Shown: positions 9,333-17,372, counted from the first letter of the stretch. The stretch is 64,000 bases of DNA from Candidatus Hamiltonella defensa 5AT (Acyrthosiphon pisum) (GCF_000021705.1 NC_012751.1:806001-870000); one strand, 5' to 3'. Made by a program: numbers and translations. Notes: generated by a model not told the origin, from the letters alone.

Positions 9333-9604
9333 TCTTGATCCTTAAGTTTTTCAAGCGGCATATCGGAGAAAATCAGTTTGACCATTAAGATGCAAAGCCC
9401 GATAAAGACTAAAGGGAGAGAAATACAGCCTACCTCAAACCATAGGGGTAACCCCGTGATGCTATCAATATGACCCATTAAATACACCCTATATTCAGCG
9501 TGACCAGAAAAATAAAAAAGGATCCACCAACAAAAAAAATAACCAAGGGTTAACCCAAATGACCATCGTGCTTCTTTATTTGCCTGTATAAATCGTTTTT
9601 CCAT
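9329..9604 (-). CDS. yhdT: YhdT family inner-membrane protein (DUF997)
   Basis: This is a 91-aa protein with two predicted membrane helices (FGLTLGYFFCWWILFYFSG and GCISLPLVFIGLCILMVKLIF). Its size, topology and tight 4-bp overlap with panF match YhdT, the small membrane protein encoded upstream of PanF in enterics. It may be an accessory subunit of the symporter; the role is not established. accB-accC, normally upstream, are not present here. Confidence 0.9.
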   Translation of the reverse strand: MEKRFIQANKEARWSFGLTLGYFFCWWILFYFSGHAEYRVYLMGHIDSITGLPLWFEVGCISLPLVFIGLCILMVKLIFSDMPLEKLKDQD

Positions 9605-9981
9605 AAATTGTCTGTGATCTATTTTTTAATTTAGCTAAAACACACTTAAGTCAATGGTTTAAAAACATTAAATTATTTAAGGTTTTTTACGTATTTATTA
9701 TAAAATCATTAAATGTACTATACGATTAAAGTTATAAATATTAAGCCTGATGTTATGGCATTGATACCTAATCAAGCAATCATAATAATTGCCTGAAGAA
9801 AGTAAATTCATGTCCAATCTCATGGGATAAATTGTATAAAAATGAACGCATTTTTCTGTTTTTTGATAAAAACTACTGTCTTATTTTTTAATTTCTATAA
9901 AATGTAATCAATTAAAAAAGACGTTTTTAAAATAGTACTTTATGATAATCACTTTATTAAAAAATAATTTAAGGATAAAAA
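9605..9981. other. AT-rich intergenic region, no gene seen
   Basis: About 375 bp of very AT-rich sequence lie between divergently transcribed yhdT (minus) and the hypothetical gene at 9982 (plus). It presumably carries both promoters. No well-spaced pair of -35/-10 boxes could be chosen with confidence. Confidence 0.5.
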
Positions 9982-10518
9982 ATGTTTAAATCAATATCTA
10001 ATACTATAATTAATAAATCAACAACGGGTGGATTCTTGGCTTGTTCTTTATCAAGGATTCAAAATATAAAAAAAAGTCGTACTATGAATACGAGTGCAGA
10101 TGAAGTTGATAAAGATCAAATAACTTTTAAAGATTTTTTAAATAAATTTGAAGGGGAGACTCATTTAAATAAAAAAGAACTCAATCGAATTTATAATAAA
10201 ATTTATACATCATCAAATGATTTAAACGCATTAAAAGCATTAATTGAACTAAAAAATAATTCGTTTGAGTCAATTAAAAATTTAACAAAAACAGAAAAAT
10301 TTTCTGCAGTAATAACTTGTAATCATTATGAAGCTTTTTTCAATATATTTTATGATAATTGTTCTCTAAAAATAATTCCGATAAAAATAAAAGGAGAACA
10401 TGAAGATCATATCAGATTAATTAAAGAAAATTTCTACACAGAGTCTGATTTTCAAAAAGAAAAAATTCGAATTACAGTACAAATCATTGATTTTTTATTC
10501 AATAAATTGGAAAAATAA
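9982..10518 (+). CDS. Hypothetical protein, N-terminal part of a frameshifted gene
   Basis: This gene is not recognised. The 178-aa product starts from an ATG preceded by AAGGA. Its N-terminus is rich in Ser, Thr, Ile and Asn, like many type III secreted proteins (suggestive only). The rest is a Lys/Asn/Glu-rich, probably helical protein with no transmembrane segment. Base composition is markedly more AT-rich than the flanking core genes, consistent with acquisition. It ends at a TAA just after an A5 run (GGAAAAATAA). A one-base shift at that run continues into the next frame, giving a single protein of about 334 aa that ends at 10985. No function is proposed. Confidence 0.6.
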   Translation: MFKSISNTIINKSTTGGFLACSLSRIQNIKKSRTMNTSADEVDKDQITFKDFLNKFEGETHLNKKELNRIYNKIYTSSNDLNALKALIELKNNSFESIKNLTKTEKFSAVITCNHYEAFFNIFYDNCSLKIIPIKIKGEHEDHIRLIKENFYTESDFQKEKIRITVQIIDFLFNKLEK

Positions 10519-10985
10519 ACAATAGCTTATCGAAAAAAGAGGATATATCTGAAGAAATAAAAGAATTAAAAAATGAATTGCCACATATTGAAGATTTAAT
10601 AAATAGTATTATTTTTTATAATAATGATACTACAGATTTATTTAGCAATACAGAAAAAAACATCAAAAAAAATTTTGAAACTATTTTTATAGATTTAAAA
10701 AATGTTCTTAATAAAAATATTGTTACTCATTTAAATATATTTTCTGATAAATTAACAGATGTGATGATTCAATATTTTAAAAATAATTTAAATAAACTAA
10801 CATTTAAATTACAGTTTGCTGATAGTCCTATTTTTATTAACGCTACTATTTTAGAAAAAGAGATCAATGATATTCAAAATTACATGAATGAGTGTAATGC
10901 TTTAAAAACAGCTGATAAAGAGCCTATTGAAAAATTAATAAATCGTACCATTTCTATTTTGAAGAAATTTAAAAAAAGTGACTGA
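10517..10985 (+). pseudogene. Hypothetical protein, C-terminal continuation in the -1 frame
   Basis: This frame is open from the A5 run at about 10510-10516. It reads INNSLSKKEDISEEIKELKN and on to a Lys/Asn-rich helical stretch of about 150 residues. The only start in the frame is a TTG at 10578 without a ribosome site, so independent translation is unlikely. Composition and style match the preceding 178-aa frame, so the two are read as one gene with a frameshift. That could be a mutation or, less likely, recoding at the A-run. Confidence 0.55.
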
Positions 10986-11089
10986 TTTTAACTATTTTCC
11001 AGGATTTTTTAAAATACTTTATTCGAATATTAACCGCTTTCTGTTGTATTAGAACCCAATTTAATGAATGCATATATAAATAGGTTTCC

Positions 11090-11677
11090 ATGTTGCTATT
11101 AATAGATAATTACGATTCTTTTACTTACAATTTATATCAATATTTTTGTGAATTAGGCGTTGATGTACTGGTCAAACGTAACGATGAAGTAAAGCTTCAA
11201 GATATTGAGCGATTAGCACCGAAATATCTGGTCATTTCTCCTGGCCCCTGCACACCTAATGAAGCAGGGATTTCATTAGCTGCGATACAGCATTTTTCGG
11301 GCAAATTACCTATTCTGGGTGTCTGCTTGGGGCATCAGGCATTGGCTCAATCTTTCGGAGCTCGCATCGTCAAAGCCAGAAAAATAATGCACGGCAAGAC
11401 AAGCTTGATTCAGCACAATCATCAAGGCATTTTTCAGGGGTTAAATCACCCCTTAACGGTGACTCGATATCATTCGCTGGTCGTTGAAACCGATTCTTTA
11501 CCTGAAGATTTTGAATTAACAGCCTGGACTGAAAAAGAAGGCCGTATGGATGAAATCATGGGTATCCGACATCGCACTTTACCCTTAGAGGGGGTACAAT
11601 TTCATCCTGAAAGCATTTTTAGTGAAAACGGTCATCAATTATTAAATAATTTTTTAAATGGACCACGGGTTCGATGA
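11090..11677 (+). CDS. pabA: Aminodeoxychorismate synthase component II (glutamine amidotransferase) PabA
   Basis: PabA hydrolyses glutamine and passes ammonia to PabB to make aminodeoxychorismate for folate synthesis. The 195-aa protein starts MLLLIDNYDSFTYNLYQYF and has the class I GATase triad: Cys in GVCLGHQA, and His and Glu in GVQFHPES. The sequence follows E. coli PabA rather than TrpG in ISPGPCTPNEAGIS and MHGKTS. The last 4 bp overlap the start of lpxL. In E. coli pabA lies in a fic-pabA-argD...crp neighbourhood. Here a Fic-family wreck and crp are close by, but argD and yhfK are missing. Confidence 0.95.
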   Translation: MLLLIDNYDSFTYNLYQYFCELGVDVLVKRNDEVKLQDIERLAPKYLVISPGPCTPNEAGISLAAIQHFSGKLPILGVCLGHQALAQSFGARIVKARKIMHGKTSLIQHNHQGIFQGLNHPLTVTRYHSLVVETDSLPEDFELTAWTEKEGRMDEIMGIRHRTLPLEGVQFHPESIFSENGHQLLNNFLNGPRVR

Positions 11678-12597
11678 TAAAAAAATCTCCTCATTTTCAT
11701 CTTTCATTCTTACATCCTCGTTATTGGCTCACTTGGTTTGGCGCGGGGTTTCTTTATCTTTTAGTATGCCTTCCTTACCCCATAATTTATCGTTTGGGGA
11801 GGTGTATTGGACGTTTATCCATGTATTTTCTTAGACGTCGAGTCAATATTACCTCTCGTAATCTAGAACTTTGTTTTCCAGAAATTTCTCTTTTTGAGCG
11901 CCAAAAAATGGTCAAAAAAAATTTTGAAGCCTTAGGAATAGGTCTTCTTGAATCGGGCATGGCTTGGTTTTGGCCAGATTGGCGTGTCAAGCATTGGAGT
12001 CGATTGATTGGTTTGGAATGTGTTGAGAAAGTACAAAAAAGTAGACAGGGGATATTATTAATAGGTGTACATTTTCTGACGCTAGAATTTGCCGCTCGTA
12101 TTCTTGGCCTGCACAAGCAGGCTATTGGTGTTTACCGGCCGCACAATAATAAAGTGATTAATTGGATCCAGATTTATGGCAGGACAAGATCCAATAAAGG
12201 GTTGATAGACAGAAATCATATAAAAACAATGATTCTTTGTTTAAAAAAAGGTGAAATACTTTGGTATCTTCCAGACCATGATTATGGCCCTCGCAGCAGT
12301 GTTTTTGTCCCATTTTTTGCAGTTGAACAAGCGGCTACCACCAGGGGTACTCATCTGTTGATCAGCAAAGGGAGTGCAAATTGTGTGCCTTATCACCTGG
12401 TCAGATTGCCTGACGCCAAAGGCTATCGAATGACCATATCGCCTGCATTGAACAATTTTCCACTTCAAGATGAAACTGAAACCGCCGCTTCTATGAATAA
12501 GGTCATTGAAAACATCATTCAAAAGGCGCCCGAACAATATATGTGGCAACATAGGCGCTTTAAAACGAGGCCTAAAGGCGAGGAATCATTATATTAG
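11674..12597 (+). CDS. lpxL: Lipid A lauroyl acyltransferase LpxL (HtrB)
   Basis: LpxL is the late acyltransferase that adds a secondary laurate to Kdo2-lipid IVA at the inner membrane. The 307-aa protein (E. coli 306) has one N-terminal membrane segment (WFGAGFLYLLVCLPYPIIY). The catalytic HX4E motif is HFLTLE. The signatures LPDHDYGPRSSVFVPFFAVEQAATT and PEQYMWQHRRFKTRP are typical of LpxL/LpxP. Its ATG overlaps the pabA stop (ATGA), so it is probably co-translated with pabA, an arrangement not found in E. coli. LpxP is an alternative name, but the closest match I recall is LpxL. Confidence 0.93.
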   Translation: MIKKSPHFHLSFLHPRYWLTWFGAGFLYLLVCLPYPIIYRLGRCIGRLSMYFLRRRVNITSRNLELCFPEISLFERQKMVKKNFEALGIGLLESGMAWFWPDWRVKHWSRLIGLECVEKVQKSRQGILLIGVHFLTLEFAARILGLHKQAIGVYRPHNNKVINWIQIYGRTRSNKGLIDRNHIKTMILCLKKGEILWYLPDHDYGPRSSVFVPFFAVEQAATTRGTHLLISKGSANCVPYHLVRLPDAKGYRMTISPALNNFPLQDETETAASMNKVIENIIQKAPEQYMWQHRRFKTRPKGEESLY

Positions 12598-12774
12598 CCT
12601 TTCCAGTGACCTAATATAGGTCACAGGTCTATTAAAAAAACTATCACTTATCGTAATGTCTTTAAGTGACTTTTTTAACAGTGCCATATAAAAGCCGTTA
12701 TCAACAGCCATCTTTTCAATATCGGCCTGGCGAGTCAAATCTTGTTCTGAAGTACTGACACTTTCATCAATCAT
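12589..12774 (-). CDS. Small hypothetical ORF following the Fic remnant
   Basis: This is a 61-aa frame whose ATG overlaps the stop of the fic pseudogene by 8 bp and whose end overlaps the lpxL 3' end by 9 bp on the opposite strand. It has no recognisable domain. It may be the remnant of a gene once translationally coupled to fic, or a chance frame. Confidence 0.25.
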   Translation of the reverse strand: MIDESVSTSEQDLTRQADIEKMAVDNGFYMALLKKSLKDITISDSFFNRPVTYIRSLERLI

Positions 12775-13568
12775 TCAGCTCCCTCAGCAGACGAGTGTTA
12801 ATGTAAAGTTTTCCACGACCGGCATTCACTTCTTCTAGTATCCCGATTTTTACCAGTTGCTTAAGATAAAGCGATGCTGTTTGCCGCTGTGCAATCCCCG
12901 CTCACCAGATTTTCTATTCTGCAGCAGGGTTGCATGAACAGCATATTAACCAGTTCGTAGGTGTAAATTTTGGGGAGCTTTCCTGTACATCCGTTACCAG
13001 CAGGGAACGGATGAATGCTTTCAAACTGGTAATGTGCCATGGCCATCTTAATCAGTGGATCAATATCGTTCTGTTCATTGATAAACTGCTCCTAGTTTGA
13101 CAGTAACGTGCGAATCTTCTCTTCTCCTTCCGGAGGGGTATATACGACGTTCATATACTGATCGCGCAAAACAGTACCAGAAGTCTTCCTTACATCGGTT
13201 TCGACTGCCCGCAGTTTGGTACAAATCTGCATTGCGACCCTGACACATAACGGATGCGTCTTCAGTAACTCAACTCCATCATACATCGCCGTACGATAGA
13301 GAAGAGCCTCTTTAGTAGCCGGATCAGCCTGTTCAACATATTGAAAAAGCTGATCGCTTGTAGTGACGATATTTTCAATGCGGGACGAATCTTTTGCTTC
13401 CAGCATCGGGAGAATATTCACCAGTAATCCCTGATCAGGAAGTAACCGCCCCGCAGATTTCAGCGCAGCACGGGCGGGGATACAGGCTTTTAGTACTGCT
13501 TTCGTTAGCAATACGCAAACAGGTATCCAAAAAATATTCGCACTTAAATCCGCGCTAAAGTTGAACAT
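12767..13568 (-). pseudogene. Fic-family (AMPylase-type) protein, degraded
   Basis: Read on the minus strand, this is a Fic/DOC family protein of the long type: an N-terminal Fic_N-like part (TKAVLKACIPARAAL, LLEAKDSSRIENIVTTSDQLF), the Fic core, and a winged-helix-like tail (SLYLKQLVKIGILEEVNAG...YINTRLLREL). It is broken four ways. An in-frame TAG after TLLSN (13092) replaces what is usually Trp. The active-site motif is corrupted to HPFPAGNGCTGK instead of HPFxDGNGRxGR. About 80 residues are missing between the motif and the KIY-ELVN segment. A frameshift near 12900 separates RIENLVS from the tail. Its bases are less AT-rich than the neighbours', suggesting transfer. It is a different Fic subfamily from the short E. 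coli Fic next to pabA. Confidence 0.88.
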
Positions 13569-13603
13569 CCATTTCGAGGGTTGAAATGGATGTTCAACTT
13601 TAG
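13555..13603. repeat. Perfect 21-bp inverted repeat with 7-nt loop
   Basis: The arms 13555-13575 and 13583-13603 are exact reverse complements (CTAAAGTTGAACATCC... / ...GGATGTTCAACTTTAG), with loop GAGGGTT. The apparent start of the fic remnant lies inside the left arm. No T-run follows, so it is not a typical terminator. It may be the edge of a small mobile repeat. Confidence 0.9.
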
Positions 13604-13968
13604 AAAAATCCGCTACAAGAGCTTAGTAAAAAATTCCTCAGGAAAAGGTCGCTCTCTTTAAATAGGGAGGATGATTAAAATAATCAGAGTTTTGTTTACA
13701 GTTTTATTCATATGCAAAGTAAGTTGATTAATGATAAAAAATGGCTTGCCAATGAATGAATTGTATGAAATAAGGGCTCTGAGTAAAACGAGATAGCGTT
13801 CTCGATTAATTATGGTTTTTGAGCAAGAACTTTTAGGCAAGAACGTAAGTGTTGTAGATTACTTCCCTTCCGGCTTTTTCTCTTAGTGCCTTCAGCAGAC
13901 CAACAAGGCTCATTTTTTGATTTAAAATACCCGTAGTTGAGTTAAATAATTTAAAGGAAATTTTCAAG
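13604..13968. other. Intergenic region upstream of the cold-shock gene
   Basis: About 365 bp hold no supported gene. A 60-codon minus-strand frame (13658-13840) lacks a ribosome site and any similarity. The final 100 bp probably carry the promoter and long leader of the cold-shock gene; no definite boxes were assigned. Confidence 0.5.
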
Positions 13969-14178
13969 ATGGCAAAAATTAAAGGTAAAGTTAAGTGGTT
14001 CAACGAATCTAAAGGTTTCGGCTTTATTACTCCAGACGATAATAGTAAGGACGTATTTGTTCACTTTTCTGCAATTCAAGATAGCGGTTTTAAAACTTTA
14101 GCCGAAGGTCAAGGTGTCGAATTTGAAATTGCGGATGGTCAAAAAGGGCCATCCGCAGTGGATGTTAATAAAATTTAG
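13969..14178 (+). CDS. cspC: Cold-shock family protein (CspC/CspE type)
   Basis: This 69-aa single CSD-fold RNA chaperone binds single-stranded RNA and acts as a transcription antiterminator or mRNA stabiliser. RNP1 (KGFGFIT) and RNP2 (VFVHF) are intact. The N-terminus MAKIKGKVKWFNESKGFGF and the EIADGQKGPSAVDV tail resemble E. coli CspC most and CspE nearly as well, so the symbol is approximate. AAAGGA precedes the ATG. The 3' end of the gene contains a hairpin-forming 25-bp segment that is duplicated just after the stop. Confidence 0.93.
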   Translation: MAKIKGKVKWFNESKGFGFITPDDNSKDVFVHFSAIQDSGFKTLAEGQGVEFEIADGQKGPSAVDVNKI

Positions 14179-14202
14179 GATGGTCAAAAAGGGCCATCCG
14201 CA
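14131..14202 (+). repeat. 25-bp hairpin-forming direct repeat at the csp 3' end
   Basis: GGATGGTCAAAAAGGGCC and the next 7 bases occur at 14133-14157 (inside the coding sequence) and again at 14178-14202, starting on the last base of the stop codon. Each copy can fold (GGATGGTC with GGCCATCC, one G-U pair); the first stem extends to 10 bp. No T-run follows the second copy. Confidence 0.9.
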
Positions 14203-14237
14203 ATGAATTTGACTGTGCCATATTAATAATCTTCATT

Positions 14238-14335
14238 GGCATAGGAGATGGTGCTTCGAGGCCGCTCCTGTGCCACCCTCAACGGCGGGTCTGCGAGCTC
14301 CTTGTCACATCTTCCCTTCGACGGGTAAAACCGTC
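14238..14335. repeat. GC-rich potentially structured intergenic segment
   Basis: GGCATAGGAG (14238-14247) can pair over 10 bp, with one G-U, to CTCCTGTGCC (14265-14274). A second stem GACGG-n6-CCGTC follows near 14318-14333. The segment is clearly more GC-rich than its surroundings and lies between the convergent csp and crp genes. It could be a repetitive extragenic element or a two-hairpin 3' end; no T-run is visible. Confidence 0.4.
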
Positions 14336-14346
14336 ACTTCCTAAGC

Positions 14347-15009
14347 CTAAATGGTGTCTTGGCCTGAGAGATATTTTAACCAGGGATTCAAAACAACAAT
14401 CGTTTTGCCATGAGCTGAAATTAAATTTTGTCTTTCTAATGTTTTTAAAGCCCGCCCAACTGTTTCACGAGAACAACCTGCCATTTGACCAATTTCTAGA
14501 CGAGTGCTTTTAATTTGAATCCCATCGGGATGAGTCATGGCATCGGGTTGATGCGCGAGTTTTATCAATGTTTGCCCAACACGTGTCGCCACATCTAAAA
14601 ATGCCAGTTCTCCTATTTTTTCTGATGTCGTTTTCAATCGACTTGCCATCTGTGCGGATAAACGAATTAATATGTCGGGATTAATTTGGACGAGGGTTCG
14701 AAATTTTTTATAAGAAATTTCAGCTAATTCAGAGGGGGTTTTCACTCGTATCCAAGTACCCTGGGGTTGAGCGGCTAAAAATAATCCGATCTCCCCAATA
14801 AAATTTCCTCGATTTAAATGAGACAATATGATTTCTTCACCGTTTTGAGACTTCATCAGGGAGATGAGAGAACCTTTTACAATATAATAAAGTGTTTGAG
14901 ATTCACAATCTTCACTTACAAGATTGATTTTGGGCGGATATGTACGAATATTGCAATGAGAAAGAAACCATTCAAAAGTTGAATCCATTTTTTGCGCTGA
15001 GAGCAACAT
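14347..15009 (-). CDS. crp: Catabolite regulator protein CRP with altered cAMP pocket
   Basis: This is a 220-aa CRP (E. coli 210) with an extra ~10-residue C-terminal tail. The helix-turn-helix is conserved, including CSRETVGR, so CRP-box recognition should be kept. The activating-region loop DAMTHPDG is also intact. In the cyclic-nucleotide pocket Glu73 (E. coli Glu72) and the Thr-Ser pair of the C-helix (TTSEKIG) remain. The phosphate-binding Arg82-Ser83 of E. coli (ERSAW) is replaced by Gln83-Gly84 (PQGTW). The hinge LDVTGRIAQ is changed to LDVATRVGQ, altering E. coli positions 140, 141 and 144. AAGGA lies 9 bp before the ATG at 15009. A cAMP-independent or differently liganded CRP is inferred. 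Confidence 0.95.
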   Translation of the reverse strand: MLLSAQKMDSTFEWFLSHCNIRTYPPKINLVSEDCESQTLYYIVKGSLISLMKSQNGEEIILSHLNRGNFIGEIGLFLAAQPQGTWIRVKTPSELAEISYKKFRTLVQINPDILIRLSAQMASRLKTTSEKIGELAFLDVATRVGQTLIKLAHQPDAMTHPDGIQIKSTRLEIGQMAGCSRETVGRALKTLERQNLISAHGKTIVVLNPWLKYLSGQDTI

Positions 15010-15241
15010 AACTTATATCCTTATTGTAAATGAGGCATTTTTAAATTACTTATTATAAAAACTAATAATACTTTTAATTAGTTTAACATCAAATTCGACA
15101 GCTACTTTACCTTGATTTTTATGATTTTCATTAAAATATTTTTAATATCAAATCATTTTTTATTGAAGCAAATTTTGGGATCTTGGCTTTGACTCACCAT
15201 TTGTGACGCGAACACCATCTTTATTTTGAAAGGAATTGGAC
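15010..15241. other. crp-recN divergent intergenic region
   Basis: About 230 bp of AT-rich DNA contain the divergent promoters of crp (minus) and recN (plus). There is no CTG trinucleotide in the whole stretch on the plus strand, so no CTG-N10-CAG LexA operator exists. TTGACT at about 15190 is a possible -35 for recN, without a good -10. Confidence 0.6.
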
Positions 15242-16903
15242 ATGTTGATTCAATTAACGATCAGTAACTTTACTCTTGTGAGTCAATTGGAAATTGATTT
15301 TCAATCGGGGATGACCAGTATCACCGGTGAAACAGGTGCAGGAAAATCTATCGTAATTGATGCCTTAAATATGTGCTTAGGCGGCCGTTCAGAATCTGGA
15401 ATGGTAAGTTCGAGGGCTCTTCGTGCAGATATGTGCGCTCGCTTTTCTCTAAAGGATAAGAGTTTGGCGATGCAATGGTTAAAAAATCAAGAATTAGACG
15501 AAGATCATGAATGCTTACTGCGTCGCACTATTGGTGCTGATGGACGTTCTCGAGGATTTATCAATGGCACACCTGTTCCTCTGTCTCAATTACGAGAATT
15601 AGGCCAGCTTCTTATACAGATTCATGGCCAGCATACCCATCACTGTTTGCTGAAACTGGACCATCAAAAACAATTATTGGATGCGTATTCAGCAGAGCAC
15701 CATTTATTCATAAAGATGAAAAATGCGTATGAAACCTGGCATAACAGCTGCCGACGATCGGCCGAACAAAAGAAAAAAGCGGTGGAAAATGATGCCCGTC
15801 ATCAGCTTTTGGAATATTATCTTAAAGAACTCAATGCATTGGATCCAAAGCCAGAAGAGTATGAAAAAATAGAAGCGGAGCATAAACGTTTAGCGAATAG
15901 AGCTCAATTATTGAAAATGAGCCAAGAAGTTTTACAAGGGCTGTGTGAAAGTGAACACCAGAGTATTTTGAGTCAGCTTTATTTTTCTCAAAAACAGCTG
16001 ATAGAATTAAGTGCTATGGATCATTACTTTAATGATTTATTAAATATGCTTAAAGAAGCGATCATTCAAATTAAAGAAGTCAGTGATGAAATCCGTCATT
16101 ACAGTCAAAAAATCAATATGGAACCGGATTGCTTAGCATCATTAGAGCAACATTTATCCAATTATTTAGATTTGGCTCGTAAACATCATGTCTCTCCAGA
16201 ACGTTTAGCAGATCAACATCAACACTTATTGGATGAACAACAACAATTGATTGAGCAAAATATAGATCAGGAAGATCTTCTTCAAGCAACAGAAAAACAG
16301 TATCAGCAAGCATTAGAGATAGCCCATGAATTACATGAAAAACGGCAATTTTATGCTAAAGAGCTGTCTGCCTTAATCACTGAAAATATGCGAAACCTGG
16401 CGATGCCCTATGCAAAATTCAGCATTGACACCTATTTTGATCCCAAACACCTCAATATTTATGGTGCGACTCGTGTTGAATTTTTTGTCACAGTGAATCC
16501 AGGTCAACCATTACAGCCCCTGATTAAGGTGGCCTCGGGAGGAGAAATATCACGGATTGCCCTGGCAATGATGTTAAGTACTGCGCGTAAAATGGAGATC
16601 CCTGCTGTCATTTTTGATGAAATAGATGTGGGTGTCAGTGGATCTACGGCGGCTTTAATGGGTCGCTTGTTGCGACAATTAGCCGCCTCGACACAGGTAC
16701 TTTGTATTACTCATCTTCCACAGGTTGCCGCTTGCGGGCATCAACATTTTTTATTTAAAAAACAAAGTGATACAATAGAAACAGATATTTATGTTCATTT
16801 ATTAGATAAAAAAACGCGTCTAGAAGAGCTGGCACGTCTTCTTGGAAAAGGAAAAATAACAAAAAATACACTGGCGAATGCAAAAGAATTACTTGTTATG
16901 TAA
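15242..16903 (+). CDS. recN: DNA repair protein RecN
   Basis: RecN is an SMC-like ATPase that helps double-strand break repair. From the ATG at 15242 it is 553 aa, the E. coli length. A TTG two codons upstream is rejected because AAAGGA is better spaced to the ATG. Walker A is GETGAGKS, the ABC signature region is VASGGEISRIALAMML, and Walker B is AVIFDEIDVGVSG. The middle is a long coiled coil (about residues 160-350). In E. coli recN is a strongly SOS-induced gene; the LexA boxes are missing here. bamE follows, as in E. coli. Confidence 0.97.
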   Translation: MLIQLTISNFTLVSQLEIDFQSGMTSITGETGAGKSIVIDALNMCLGGRSESGMVSSRALRADMCARFSLKDKSLAMQWLKNQELDEDHECLLRRTIGADGRSRGFINGTPVPLSQLRELGQLLIQIHGQHTHHCLLKLDHQKQLLDAYSAEHHLFIKMKNAYETWHNSCRRSAEQKKKAVENDARHQLLEYYLKELNALDPKPEEYEKIEAEHKRLANRAQLLKMSQEVLQGLCESEHQSILSQLYFSQKQLIELSAMDHYFNDLLNMLKEAIIQIKEVSDEIRHYSQKINMEPDCLASLEQHLSNYLDLARKHHVSPERLADQHQHLLDEQQQLIEQNIDQEDLLQATEKQYQQALEIAHELHEKRQFYAKELSALITENMRNLAMPYAKFSIDTYFDPKHLNIYGATRVEFFVTVNPGQPLQPLIKVASGGEISRIALAMMLSTARKMEIPAVIFDEIDVGVSGSTAALMGRLLRQLAASTQVLCITHLPQVAACGHQHFLFKKQSDTIETDIYVHLLDKKTRLEELARLLGKGKITKNTLANAKELLVM

Positions 16904-16952
16904 AACTCTTTTCAAGAGAATCACCTCCACTATCATTACTATTAAGGAATCT

Positions 16953-17288
16953 ATGACCATGTGCTTTAAGATGCTGATCCATCCCATTTTGTTTTTTATG
17001 ATATTTGTTTCAGGTTGTTCTCGATTTAATCAATGGGTTTATAAACCTGATATCAATCAAGGAAATTACTTATCTCAGAATGAGGTCAATAAAATTCATC
17101 AAGGAATGACACAAAACGAAGTGATGTCTACATTAGGCAGCCCTATGTTGACAGACCCTTTTGGTACTCAAACCTGGTTTTATATATTTCGTCAGCAGGT
17201 AGGGCATGAAAAAGTAACGCAACAAACTTTAACTCTTAAATTTAATCAATCAGGTCAATTGATTGATATTAAAAATCATATAGCGTAA
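16953..17288 (+). CDS. bamE: Outer membrane protein assembly lipoprotein BamE (SmpA)
   Basis: BamE is the small lipoprotein of the BAM complex that inserts beta-barrels into the outer membrane. A hydrophobic signal peptide ends in the lipobox VSGC, with Cys22 from the chosen start. The fold signature YKPDINQGNYLSQNEVNKIHQGMTQNEV and WFYIFRQQVGHEKVTQQTLTLKF is near-identical to the family. The frame is open further upstream into recN, but AAGGA at 16944 supports ATG 16953 (or 16959). It follows recN as in E. coli. Confidence 0.95.
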   Translation: MTMCFKMLIHPILFFMIFVSGCSRFNQWVYKPDINQGNYLSQNEVNKIHQGMTQNEVMSTLGSPMLTDPFGTQTWFYIFRQQVGHEKVTQQTLTLKFNQSGQLIDIKNHIA

Positions 17289-17372
17289 ACATTTTCATTC
17301 AAATTCCACCATGATTTCAGATCGGGTATTGACAGAAGCTTTAATGGCGAATTTGAGCGGTTTCAATCGGTC

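Noticed and set aside
13658..13840. 60-codon minus-strand frame
   Set aside because: No ribosome site, no domain, AT-rich low-complexity product; most likely chance.
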